Shown piece by piece: positions 45,001 to 56,864 of a stretch of DNA of 64,000 nucleotides. Each line of letters opens with the position of its first letter. The stretch's first letter is position 1. The DNA comes from Rhodamnia argentea (lineage: Eukaryota > Streptophyta > Magnoliopsida > Myrtales > Myrtaceae), in NCBI RefSeq assembly GCF_020921035.1, contig NC_063157.1, positions 21,159,015 to 21,223,014 of the forward strand, written 5' to 3'. The position numbers were made by a program, and so were the translations under genes. Under the pieces are notes generated by a model. That model had not been told where the DNA came from, did no database searches, and saw nothing but the letters and a program-made list of their open reading frames with translations.

Positions 45001-47918
45001 ATCTCTCAAAATGATCAATCAGAGTCAAATCTCTTATGTTGTCAAGGAAAAGAAAAACATCACCACTGTAATCGAAAAGCACAACAAGTATGCTTTTTAA
45101 AAATCAGGAACAAGTTTTCCTGACAATGTGAAGGAACTGGATGTTTTAAAATCCAAATGTTACATCACCACATATCGAGTCTTCACCTTTCGAAGGACGG
45201 GAAAAGGGTGAACAGTGAGAAGAAAAGAGGTTATGGAACCAAAGTATTAAAATCACTTTCAGGAGTAAGTGGGATGATTGCTAGGAAGTGAAGCGGCCCG
45301 CTATTTCCATTAGGCATTTCTTAACCTTCACCATTTTTTCCCTCGTCAACTATTTCTTTGAGGTAACACATGCAATAGCTTGCTATTTCCCATGGGTTTA
45401 GCAGTGACTCGTGGTAATTATCCACTGACAGTGTAGTCATCTTCCCCAGTTGTGCAAATAAAGTTCCACAGTTTCATCTGGAAAATCTATAAAGTAGGCC
45501 ATGTCTGGATAAACCCTTGGACTTCCATTCAGTGCTACGACTTGCTTTAAAATGCTTTCCCTCAACCCTCACAAGTTCTATATTGACGTTGAACTAGGGA
45601 AACTCATATCATAGCTATTCCCGCATCCAAATCCCAGCTCCCAAGTGCTCATATCCAGTTCTTAATTGAGAAAATGAAAAAGTGATAGGCTACACCAACT
45701 GCTTCCTTTAATCAAGTATCAGAAAAAGTTGATCAGAAGATGATAAGAGAAAAGACCACCATCATATGGTTCTCTTCCAAACCAACAGGGAAAAAAACAC
45801 ATGAGGACGGTTAGAAGACAGCTAGCATTTTGCGGAAAAAAAGAAAAAGAAAAGCCAAATAAAAATGTTATATCACAGAAATAGCTAGAGGGGCAGCATC
45901 GTTTCAGATAATATAGCCGTTTCATTGCTTAGGAATGAAACAGAAGATCCAGAGGTCAGCTTTGGAGAAGCGGCCTGAAAGAGGGAAAAGAAAAACTACA
46001 AAACTAACTATAACAACACCAGGAAAACCTTTACCTCCCATCCATGCCAACTACTATTACAGTATTTTGGGATCCAAAAGCAGCAACAAATTGAGTCTCT
46101 TCAGGTAAGTGGAACTGGGCAAATGACCATTCTGAGCTAAAATATTTTGGTAAAACCCCTGGAAAAGAGGGCAGAATCACAAAGACATCAGAGAGAAAGT
46201 TCCTAAAAAGTGTAGATAATTCTGTCTCAAGAGTCAAGATAGATATTTATCCAGCATATCAAATTCCGATGCTTTGATGAGGAGACTGAAACGAACAGAT
46301 GCATTTCTTAAAAGTCCAAAATGCGTGTTTCATCTAAGTTCCAAGAAGCTACAGATAAAAATGTCCAACCCATTGGATTATTCCAGACATAATGCATTTG
46401 GCAACATCCATACTCTCATTAAGTTATTTTCTCAAAAATCAAACCAGATCATGTAAAGTTATCCTATTGTTTCCCTACAAATTAGGCTAGAAATTCAATC
46501 GGACATCAAAAGAGGCCATCAGGCATATTGGCTCCATTACTACTATTCCTACTCGAAGATATTTCGAACTGTACCTCTCATAAAAGACAATGATGAACCT
46601 GGATTGGCACCGGTGCTTGTAGAAATGAGGGCATCAAGCGAAGTTGAAGAATTCTGGTACGCTAGTGCTGGACTTTGAGAAACTTCTGAATGTGCAGGAG
46701 AGTCCTCGCCTGCTACTCTGACTCTGAGACTAAATAGATGGACAGTACCTTTATCACTAGACACAGCCAACCACTGAACATTAGGCGAGAGGGCAATGCT
46801 GTAAATTTCAGCTCTGTCCACTCCTCTACGTACCTATTGAATAGCATGAGAAATGAATAAGAGAACACTTAGTTTGAATGTGAATCCAAACCTAACAAGA
46901 CCCAATAGATGATCATTCACTGTAATACATTTTCCATTCACATGGTAATCGACTCCAAAACAAAAATTTGGCTCCTTATAACCTAGGTGGTAACGTTGTC
47001 AAAAAACTGCCTTTGCCTTTTTCATTTGATTCCTTCATTTACCTAGCAAACAAAATGATTTCTCCACCAGCCTATCTTAATGCAATAATTTAAGAAGGAG
47101 AATAAACTTAGCAGGTGAATTTTTACATGGCCCATTACCTCTTGCAACCGAGTTCCATCCATCGTGTTAAATATTCTTATCAAAGTACCCTTAGCACTTG
47201 CTGTTGCAAGAAGCAGCCCATCCATTGTCAAGGTAAAGCATGCCACCTGAGAATCATGTGCAGTGATGAATTTCGTCATACGAAGTCCAAAATGCTCGAT
47301 CCGAATCTGTCCTCGACGAAGACCAGGGCAAGCTAAAACAATTGCATTCACATTCTGAGAGAGGCAACAGAGTCCCCTAGGATTTGCCACAGTTTCAATT
47401 TGATGGAGCAGCTTCAAGTCCATAAAATTGTGTACATATATCTTGTGCTCAAGGACAACAACAATTCGATCCCGTCTTAGTTTCACACCACGTACTTCTG
47501 ACCTAAATGCAAATTCACCAATGCACCGGCTTTGATGGTCATCCCAGATTAGAACTTTATTTGGCGGGTACTGGGAATTAGCAGCACCACCAACGAGAGC
47601 TAGAATGTTGCAACGGAAGAGCATCTCAACAATTTTAAATCCCCCGCTTTTCAAATCTCGCCTAAAAGTCTCCTTAAAGGGCTCACAATTATAGATACGG
47701 AAGCCTCGGTTCGTGCCTGCAGCAAAGCAACCATAGTCCTGATTCCAAGACACAGATAGTAGCTCCGTTTCATCACTGTCATTAAATTCTTGTTCAGGCT
47801 GTGCAAATGACCCGGAAGCCCCAGAAATAGGAGAATCATAACTACCAAGCCTTGCCGGTGGCAACATTCCATGTGGCGTTGAAGTGGTAGAGCTCATGGG
47901 GGAGGAGGGAACAGTCAT
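44838..47918 (-). CDS. ATG18/WIPI-type autophagy protein (ATG18a-like)
   Basis: Four coding exons on the minus strand join in frame to 418 aa: 47918-47139, 46833-46575, 46158-46035 and 44931-44838. The protein is a seven-bladed WD40-type propeller: [21 protein letters not shown] opens blade 1, and the signature VRRG (residues 261-264, in [17 protein letters not shown]) is the phosphoinositide-binding L/FRRG motif. The end [20 protein letters not shown] matches plant ATG18a-type proteins. The family binds PI3P on the growing phagophore and works with ATG2 in autophagosome formation. A hydrophilic loop rich in Ser/Thr (about 295-340) separates two blades. ATG at 47918 was chosen because the upstream in-frame part looks like leader; an acceptor at 47971-47973 suggests a leader intron. 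All splice phases agree. Confidence 0.9.
44962..44993. repeat. (AG)n microsatellite in an ATG18 intron
   Basis: About 16 AG units lie in the last intron of the ATG18-type gene, 30 bases upstream (on the minus strand) of the last exon. On the transcript it reads (CU)n and could serve as an extended pyrimidine tract for that acceptor. Confidence 0.85.
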
Positions 47919-49480
47919 CAATAGTATATTTAGCAAGGATATGGGAAGTAAGACTACCACAGATAAGGTTCTGCCATCAAAAAATATCATATCAATAAGT
48001 TGTACTATCTCAAGCATCCTTGCAAATAACTAAGGATACTGTCCATTATCAAACATAGGAATATGCTGCACACAGAGTCAAACATTTAAAGGTCGATGCA
48101 ACTTAAGAAAAACGTGTGGTACCTCCATGGAACTTACGTGAAGTGACAGTACAAATAAGTGCAAGCATTTCTAAGACCCCAACACCTTCATCTACTAACA
48201 TTTTGAAACTGCTGCATTATGATTATCAAGCAGAAAGCATGAAAGAAACAGAGGATGGAAAAAACCAAGAGCACTGTCAGGGCTGCATCTCTCAAATAAA
48301 CTAAGCAAAATAGTATTTGGCATTGGACAAGAAGACTATATATCAAAAGAGAATCGCTATTACGCGGCACATTGGTCATGGATGAAACTCTATTGCTCTA
48401 TCACCTGATAGCTAGCTTTAGGAATAAATTCTTGTAAGTGTCAAATCAATCAGTCTCATAGCCAAAACCGTGCTTCTCATCTAGATCCCAGATAGTGGGG
48501 CACCTGAGAAAAGATTAGCAAGGAGGCAGGTTTCGATCATCAATAGATTTCCAATTGGAGAACCATATGCCAGGCCAGTGTCAATACAATGCAGCCAACC
48601 AAAGAAAAGGCTACACACAGGCAAGAGCAAAATCACCAGTAGACTTCATAAGTGAGACTTTTGTGATGATAAAGGCCGACAAAGTTCCCAACGCATCAGG
48701 AAAGATGCTAGATTAGGATTCCTGGTAGACTTCAAAGGTGAGACCTCAAAGTCGAGCCAAAATTTACAAGAGTGATGCCACTGAAAGCGAGAGCAGTTGC
48801 GGAAGCTTGGTGAGTTACCGTGTGAAAATTCATTCGTCAGTCACACAAGAAAAACTTTAGCAGTGACAAAAATTTTCACGCTCTCTCTACCTAAGCTCTT
48901 GGGAGTCAGTTCTGGTTGAGGGTTAAGAAGGAAAGCAGATAAGAAAGCGAGAGCCACGCCATCATCACTGCAAGTTAATCCATAGACCCGAAACACCAGC
49001 TCTTATCGATCGAATTTGAACTCCAAACGACGGGATACACTCCGGACCATTTCCAAACCAAACTCCGAAACACACCAACTCCAATCACATCATCAACAAC
49101 AACAGCAACAACAACAACAAAACAGAGCTCAGCTCTCCAGATAGTACACGAACTGGAAAATGCACATAATTCGCGATGAATCAGCTTACGGGGATCGAAT
49201 CTTTGGCGGACACAGAACAACGTACGGAAGATGCGTCGTTGAAGACGAATTTGCCAACGAGGAAGAAGAAGAAGGAACAAACAACAAGACAAGCCCCACG
49301 AATTCAGAAACAGCAATTGCAAAAAAAAAAAAAAAAATTTGGCCGCCGGGGAGATCGAGTTTACCCTTTCCGGATCGTGATCTGTCTCGTTGCCGATCGG
49401 AGATTTGCAGAGAACAGGTCGGGCAGAATCGCGAGACAGAGACGATGAAGTAAAAGACAACAACGATATTTTCTTATTTT
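47919..49480 (-). other. Presumed leader and promoter region of the ATG18 gene
   Basis: No coding gene is seen. On the minus strand a plausible leader-intron acceptor (ttttttgatggcag) lies at 47971, and the CT-rich stretch at about 48990-49460 looks like a 5' UTR exon. The frames of about 90-170 codons here overlap T-rich and A-rich tracts and are not supported as genes. Confidence 0.35.
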
Positions 49481-50385
49481 TCAATTGTTTTGAGTTAGTT
49501 CATAGTTGTCCAGGCAATTCTATCATTGCTTTTCTTTTTCAGGTTGTCCTCAGGTTTTTTCGTAGATATATTTTGTGAAGATTTTCCTCGATATTTCCTT
49601 TTAGTAAATATTTTCTTAACTTTTTTCCCCCTATTATTCTTTTGGGCCGTAGTCTTTCGGGCCCAATACTCTTTCACGGCCCAAAAAAGACGGTACATTT
49701 TGGGAAGCTATTTGTGAGGTCCTGTGGTGATACGGTTCAAGGTCAAGCTTCGCATGTACTTCACGATAAGCCATTTTTTTTTTTCTTGAAATGTGAATTC
49801 TATGTTGAGTTATTAAAGTCGAGAGAGATACCCAAAAAAAAAAAAATTAGAAAATCTGCACCAAGTGGTCTTGAAACGAGCTCCGGAAGTTTCGGTTTCG
49901 TGAGATCACGATCGATTTATCGAAAGCCGTATAATGTAAGATGAGTTTATGATACATCAATGACTTGATGCATGTTTTATCGGATTTCTTGTAAGGAAAA
50001 TTATTTATTTAACGCCCGAAAACTTAGGAGCTCCGGCGTAGATAAAAGCTTTCTACTCATATTTAAATTGATTTCCACTAGCACTATATATCTATATATT
50101 GCAAACCACACAATGTGCTACTTCTTATCATTTCAGTGAATTGTGACTTGGTATTTGTCTAGGGTTGGGCAATGCAACACGAATCAAAATTCACTCGATT
50201 TACCTCAAAATTAAACAATCTACCAGACCATGATACAAGACATGCTTTCATCATCTTATGCAAAGCTCTGATATACTCACTTTTGAAAAGAAAAAAGGTA
50301 GGGTTAATATATTTATTCTAATTACCTCCTCGAAGAATATACATACCACATATATTAACTAAAGATTATGATATAAAAAAAATTG
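49481..50385. other. AT-rich intergenic sequence
   Basis: Nothing recognisable. It contains several A and T runs and a stretch of gaagtttcggtttcg-like sequence, but no gene, RNA or clear repeat. Confidence 0.4.
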
Positions 50386-50387
50386 CA

Positions 50388-50530
50388 CCAGAGTTCTTGA
50401 CAATAATATACGATGCAATTGACTCCTAAATCTTTTTCAATTGGTGCAACCGCATCTTAAACCGATACAATTAAAAGGTTTATGACTAAATTGACACCAC
50501 TACAATAGATTTAAGACATTTCGGACACTT
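50388..50530. mobile_element. Small MITE (tttatgactaaattg family)
   Basis: gcaattgactcctaaatctt on the left is mirrored by aggtttatgactaaattgac on the right, with the inverse words ttcaattggtgcaa and acaattaaaagg between. It is the shortest member of the family also seen at 59.8-60.5 and 61.4-61.8 kb. Confidence 0.5.
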
Positions 50531-50611
50531 TTCCCCAAATTTTCACGATGTGGCAAAATCGATTGAGAGGAGAAACCCTCAAAAGAATAACTCGGAGTAC
50601 ATATACATGAA

Positions 50612-50981
50612 GGGCACGAATGATAACTATTTTGTTTTTCTATTTCTATTCCAAAATTGTTTCTAGAACATGCTTGGATTAGAAATCTATTTGGTAAAAT
50701 GATTTCATCTTTCTATTTATGGAACAAAATTTTGCTCCAGATATAGGTTTGAAACATAAATGAGAAGTTAAAATTTTCAGCTTTTTCTGTTTTTAGAACA
50801 TAAATGAGAAATAAGAGTTCTTCTCATCCCTCCTTCCCCCCCCCCTCTCTCTCTCTCACATCCCTCTCGTCGATCACTGGCCACCATCAATCAATCGATT
50901 GATTCGTTTAGAAGCTAGAAAAAGAAATATTTCTGGTCAGAAATTAATTCCATAAACAGAATGACTACCATACATGCCCTA
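50612..50981. mobile_element. Harbinger-like MITE
   Basis: The left end reads gggcacgaatgataactatt. The right end in reverse is gggcatgtatggtagtcatt. The interior has repeated attccaaaattg/ttctatttctg words and a CT-rich patch. The right flank is taa and the left flank is gaa, compatible with a decayed 3-bp TAA target duplication of PIF/Harbinger elements. The ends match those of the element at 59921-60333. Confidence 0.6.
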
Positions 50982-50984
50982 AAC

Positions 50985-51831
50985 CTCCTCTAATTTAAAT
51001 CATATTCAAGAAACACACAAAAGAAGAATAACCTCTTGGACGGACAAATGCACGAGGCATTCTTGGGGGACCCAACTTGAGCACGAATACAAATCCATCA
51101 ACTTTAAAGTGTTCGTCTACACTTCATTCAAGATTGTAACAAAGCACCAGTAGTATGGTGTCCAATCAAAACATAAAACTAAAAGTATCCATAGTACGGT
51201 GCCGCAGCCAAATTAGCCCCTCTCGTCCGAAATAATAAAGATTGGTAATTAATGTTAATTGTTGTTCTTTAGGCCTAATGTGCCACCAGCGCACGCCTAA
51301 TCGAAAATAACAATAAAAATAAATTAATGCATGGAAGGGTGGCATTGCACTACTTTGAAGGTTTTGACTATTGATTTGATGAGCAATTATAGTATGTGTC
51401 GACAATGTGAAAAAGAAAATGCACGAGCAGTCTTATCTACTATTGATTTGAGAGAACGGATAGTCGTAATCCTCAAATTACTGATGGATAAGGTCGGCCG
51501 TGTAAAATGTTATTCAAACCAGCCATATATGCCCTATTTTTCTTGAATCGAATGCCCCGCGCAAAAAAAAAAGAAACAAAGAAACTCATAAGTTGAATTT
51601 CTATGCATAGTCATTTCCATGCGCTCGGATTTTAAATCAGATAAATAGAGAGAAATCTATCACCGAAGTCTCATATTTTAGAACAAAAAACATTCTCGTT
51701 TACATTTTCTAGTAGACAGATTCCCGATAACATATGTAGTTGAAGTACATTTCGGCACCAAAACTGTAATCTAAATAGAAAGGAATTGGATAAATTTGAA
51801 AAAACTATATAGATTTAGCCAGCGATTCTCT

Positions 51832-51890
<59 letters not shown>

Positions 51891-52260
51891 GTGTAATAAG
51901 TATTCATTTGATTTTCTATGTCCGACCGACTCTGAATTTCAACAATCAAGGAAATATGCAAGTTGCGGCATAAAGTAATTTTTGTTTTTTTACATACTTA
52001 AAATCCATTTATACTCAACCCAATGTCACTAACAATCTTACTTAATATTATTCAGATTCCAACATATGTACAAGTTCGACAAACACAAACATTCATTCAA
52101 TTCCAAGCATGGACTCCCTGAAAACCTTGAAATTGCATATCACCGTATGTTATAGAGTGAAAGAACCGCCCATTTCTTCTTCTTTTTAACCTAATTAGGT
52201 TAAAATCCATACCATTCCATCACTCTTAATTCGACAACTAAACTCCCCATGGCAGACACT
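50985..52260. other. AT-rich intergenic sequence with (AT)n
   Basis: No gene is recognised. It includes a long (AT)n tract at 51835-51884. Confidence 0.45.
51835..51884. repeat. (AT)n microsatellite
   Basis: An uninterrupted run of about 25 AT units. A frame reading it as alternating Tyr-Ile is not a gene. Confidence 0.95.
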
Positions 52261-52503
52261 TCATTTATAGCACAAGCACACGTGCACGGAGATCCGACTA
52301 TCTAAAAGCTCTTGAAACACCCTAAAAGCCTCATGAACTGGTAAGTCCAATCCTCCGGCCTTTAGCAGATGATACCACGACCTAAAGTAGTTTGCATGCA
52401 CTGATACTGTACGACATTCCATCGCAGAGAAGATGTAACTTTCTCCTAATTGGGGTCTATGTGTCGGAAAATGCATGATACAGAAGCGGCTTAAGTCCAA
52501 CAT
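52261..52503 (-). pseudogene. Unassigned coding-like fragment
   Basis: An 80-codon minus-strand frame contains SWYHLLKAGGLDLPVHEAF and RVFQELLDSRISVH, which has a balanced, protein-like composition. The spacing faintly recalls a pentatricopeptide repeat, but one repeat is not enough to say so. No flanking exons were found. It may be a gene fragment carried by a transposon, or chance. Confidence 0.2.
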
Positions 52504-53429
52504 TGAAGCAATACTAGGTTAGTTCTTGTGGTTAAGAGTAGTTATGATCATAGTTGAACAAATTGTGTGATCAATACTAGGTTTGTTCTTGTGGTTAGAG
52601 TGGGTTAGCCCCAGATGAACGACACCAACCACAAAATAGAAGTCGAAAAAAGAATTGATTATTGAAATACCATGTTGAAGATGCATTGAAACGTCAATTT
52701 TGACCACATAGGTCAAGAAAAAGATGGAGTCCTTTGGGTATAAATGGTTCTTATGATCCTTTTAAGAATCAAGAATCCATCAGTCTGGACTCTAGGTCGT
52801 ATAGACTGTAAGAATGCTTAGACGGGGTAACCATGGATCTCTTTGTTGTCATTTGAGACTCGACAGTAAATAATATAAGTGACAACTTTACCGTCTCCTA
52901 TTTTAAGAGATGAGCAATGATATGTTCTTACAAATCATTAGTCTTTTTCATTTGACAATGAAAAAGCTTACATTTGGATAAACAACCATGGATCCGAACA
53001 ATCGCCGCCAGCCTCAAAATCAATTAAAATGCGAGACAACCCAAACGGATAACTTAGATATTCGCATTCGATGATGCAAGAAATTAAATCTGTGTATTGT
53101 AACTTCACTTACACAATCGAATCAATTTCAGGTTTCACGCCTACAGGCCGATCGAACTAAAGATGATTACTTCCATGTTCTAAGGACATGCTAAAAACCC
53201 ACCCATTAAGGACTATAATTTTCATTAGCCTCACAGCTCACAAGGCAGAAATGCATATCAAGTTAGCCACCACATCGGCTTAAAAGTTTTCTTTCTCTTC
53301 CATTCGGCAGTTATTTCCTTCATCTTTTTGTGGTTCTTTTAACATAATTTTTCTGCCATCTCAAGAAACACCTCTCACCTTTCTTCTCTTCTGCTAGGGC
53401 AAAACTAGAGACAGAGACAGAGAGAACCC

Positions 53430-53478
<49 letters not shown>

Positions 53479-55335
53479 TGAGAATGGCAAGAGCAAAAGC
53501 TGCTATCTAATCTCTGCACAACCCACAGCTGCAAGTGCAACACCGAAATGCAGAATACCCATCTGCGCAACACCACCTGTACGCCATATAAGTATGACAA
53601 AGAATCTTCAACAAATTGCAGGAGGGAAAAAGCTATAAAAAGAAAAAACAAAACAAAAAGTGAGGTGAAGCAACAACAATATATTACCTCAACTAGAACT
53701 GAGAACGAGGAGTTCAGATTGTTTATTTTCGAACAGATCTCTATATTCAACCGCCACTTATTATAAACGATTTCGAGTTGAGAAAGCTAAAAAGAGCCAT
53801 CAAATATTTACAAGAATGAAACAAGAACCCTACACCATTGGCAGAAGATAACGCCAAAGACCACATGGCACAGTCCCTCATGGGGAATCTATTAAAGAAA
53901 TGCAGAAATTAAACACATTTGTACTTCATTGTATCGATGAACTCAACGAACTGAGGATTTTCGAAACGAAAAAGCACAAACAAGACTCGTACTTGCGACT
54001 GCAACTAGTATTAAAGAAACCCAGTTCCACATCAGAAACCCTAATAAAAAAAAGCTTTAATGCGCCTGTAGATTCATCATCTCTTTCGAGGTGGAAGGAG
54101 AGGCCGCATGGTGCTTGACGCATTAGCAATAAATTCTTCAACTTTTTTTTTTTTTTTAGAGGGGGATTAATTTACTTTAATTTCCAAGAAGTTATCGTTT
54201 GCTTCAAACTATGAAATCCCTACCCCAGTTAGCTCCAAGTTCCAACACATCATAGGCCCACTAGAGAAATAAAAAGCTGGTTTTTCTTCTGAGTATTGGA
54301 GGAGAGTTGGCGAGTTGCATGGGAAAATGAGCAATCAATGCAGGTGTTATGGAGATTCAAGGCAAAGGTAAAAAACCAAAGGAATTTCCTATTGGGTCTT
54401 TCACGAGAAACCCTTTCCTTCGAATTACAGACTCCGTGTATCCAAAAGCTACGCTTATGTCGCAGCACATCCGATCAAAAATTTCCTTCAAAGTAAAGGA
54501 GGACATTAAGGGTGATTCGTACCAGTCTAACTTTGATATGTTATTAGAAGAATTCAAGATTGTCATCGTCGTGTGTTATTGTCACACGTACTTTAATAAG
54601 CATTTGCAAAGAAATCAGCCACATTTCTCTGCAACAGATGCTAAGTATGGTGGTCTTAACAAGCACTCTTATCGCAGCTGCAGGAAGAAGACTCCCTCTT
54701 TGCAGATGAAGGGCTTACACACCGCCCAAATTTGAAAGGCGTTCTTATGGCGGAAAAGGAGAAGCAGTAGTTGATACAGCAGACCGCCATCTTTTCACTC
54801 TTCCTGCTCGCGACCCATGTAACAAGCTACACCGAGTAAGAAGCATAGAACAATTAGCTCATAAGGACCGCCGTTGTATAACCATTTATCAACAGATGCC
54901 ACTTTCTGCTTTCCATATTGGGTAAAAATGCAAACCTGATCTCGGACCTATCAATGGGGATACTCCCTGCCCAATGACCAATTTAGTCCCAAGGTAAGGA
55001 ATTCCTCTTCAACATTTCAGAGACTTCCTTCCCTTCCAGAACCATCAGATCGTCACTTATTCAATGAATATAGTTCTGTGCTTGACTCGAGTGGAGTAAA
55101 GAGCTTGCTCATAAGATGATTGTACGAGGAAGGCGGTAGTTTATGAGCCAAGGCAACTCTCAAACACCCTAAGTTGCAGAGCTGATACTATTTGGTCATT
55201 AAACATATGCATTTCAAAACCGTGATGCACACTCAATGTTACTAGCATATGCTAAGGCTCGCATATCAGATTGAAAACAATCGAATAGAAATCATCCAAG
55301 AGACAATGAAGTGTATCGGAAAGGATGAAAGAGAG
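52504..55335. other. Non-coding stretch 3' of the MIR319 hairpin
   Basis: No protein gene is supported. The part nearest 55.3 kb may be the 3' portion of the minus-strand MIR319 primary transcript. A (GA)n tract lies at 53432-53476. Confidence 0.35.
53432..53476. repeat. (GA)n microsatellite
   Basis: About 22 GA units. The Ser-Leu repeat frame on the minus strand is only this tract translated. Confidence 0.9.
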
Positions 55336-55339
55336 CCGA

Positions 55340-55530
55340 GAAAAAGGGGTGAAGGAGCTCCCTTCAGTCCAAGCAAGGCAAAGAGGAGAGCGAAATTATC
55401 TCCCGCATCATTCACACGGTCAACAGTAGATCGGCGTGATTTCTACTGATTGATCAAATGAATGAGTCGGCAGCCAATTCAAACCCAATCCCTCCGTGAG
55501 TGGACTGAAGGAAGCTCTCTCTCCCGCAAT
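55340..55530 (-). ncRNA. MIR319: MIR319 precursor hairpin (miR319c type)
   Basis: On the minus strand, 55372-55352 reads TTGGACTGAAGGGAGCTCC followed by TT, identical to the 21-nt miR319c of plants as I know it. About 125 bases upstream on the same strand (plus-strand 55499-55520) lies agagcttccttcagtccact, which pairs with it over 17 bases with one G-U pair. Arm order (mature sequence on the 3' arm) and the long ~190-base foldback are characteristic of the miR159/319 family. miR319 directs cleavage of TCP transcription-factor mRNAs that control leaf growth and senescence. No TCP gene is in the window. A perfect antisense target site is the alternative, but the paired second arm argues strongly for a precursor. 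Confidence 0.88.
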
Positions 55531-55535
55531 TTCTC

Positions 55536-56856
55536 CAATGCAAAATTGCATAGAACTCAGAAAGGATCAAATTCTTCAGGAAACAATGCGGAACGAGAGT
55601 GTCACTTTGCAGCACGTGAAATGAAAGCAATCTCACGAACATATATTTGCAACCAAATTCTACTAGCTAGTTCTCCTGATTCATACAAATGGGAGTTAAT
55701 CAACTGAAGCTTACCAGAAGAATTTTCTCTCAAAGGCTCCTTTCTGCATTGTGCACGCGACCAGCCAGAATTGAAAGATTCAAAGTTTCTCCACTTGACA
55801 TCAATGGTGACAACCAAATGAACAGAATCTTTATGGAACACATATAATGCTTAAAGCAAAAGAGAATTAGAGACAATTGTGGGTATTATTTTGGTTGATC
55901 CCATCCATAATAAGCATAATCTTCGAAGACCATGCTTCCAAAATCGGTTGTGCAAGCAAACAGAGGAAATAAATGACAACATTAAAATGGAATGAACTTT
56001 AGCAAAACGGTGACATCAAGAACCATCGTTAATCTCACCTTATCCTACAAGTATCAATCATCAGATGCTAAGCAATTTGAACTCGACTGCTACGAAGCTA
56101 CATAACAGTCGAGAGGGTATTAAAAGTGAACCTAATGATCTTCAGTGCTCTTACATCCAACTCTTCTGGTACCAACTCTTTTAACCAAAGAAAACCCTAG
56201 CTACAATATGGTTACAGGCTCAAGAAGAGTAGATGCAAAGAACAAGTACAAGAGTGAGCCCTAAAATGATAAAAGGAGAGATCATCGCATCATGAGCAAG
56301 AGACAAATGGGTAATCGACAAACCTCTTTGCAAGCCGAAAACCACCGCCAGTCACAAGCTCAGATTGTGGTTGAACAGACGTAAATACACACAACATATG
56401 AGAAACACCAAAAGGGAGCCTCAATGAAGAACTTGCTTCTTTGGGCAGGGTTGGACGGAGGGTACAAACTTTATGACTAAGCACATTCTATTCCCCTCCA
56501 GGCAAAAGCAAGGAGTGAGCTGAAAATATAAATTTGAAGAAAGAAACTTATCTGCAGAGACTAATGCCCTAATCAATAACTTTACATTGTGGACTAGGTG
56601 AGGTGCAAAGCAGTGAAGACCTAGAGCTATAACTAGCAATAAGAAGCTATTATCCTACAAAAAAAGGAATTTCAGGGCCAAAGGGGAAGAAAAATCAGAT
56701 TAAAATAATTGACAGAGCACAGCTCAAAGCAGAACGGGTCAACTCCACTGATGCTTCGTAAAGTTCACAGTCCGTGTGTGTGGCTGGTTTCCAGCTGTTG
56801 ATTAAACCCTAATAAAAATCTTCATCCCAGTGGTTGGTGTGATCATCCTTTGCAGA
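55536..56856 (-). other. Presumed 5' part of the MIR319 primary transcript
   Basis: No protein gene is seen on either strand. Plant MIR319 primary transcripts extend hundreds of bases from the hairpin, so this stretch between a TATA-like site at 56857 and the hairpin is the likely leader. This is inference. Confidence 0.3.
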
Positions 56857-56864
56857 CCTATATA
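56857..56864 (-). promoter_or_regulatory. Candidate TATA box for MIR319
   Basis: On the minus strand the sequence is gcgTATATAGGtctgc. It lies 1.3 kb upstream of the hairpin and is the best TATA-like site I see on that strand nearby. The distance is within the range for plant miRNA genes but not proof. Confidence 0.3.

Noticed and set aside
48975-49484. 169-codon minus-strand frame upstream of the ATG18 gene
   Set aside because: It is rich in Phe/Leu/Val from T-rich tracts, shows no domain and lies in the presumed leader region.
51796-51978. 60-codon frame with a Tyr-Ile repeat
   Set aside because: It is a translation of the (AT)n microsatellite.
55352-55372. miR319 target site in a TCP gene
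   Set aside because: No TCP domain is nearby, pairing is perfect rather than target-like, and a complementary second arm is present, so it is the precursor.
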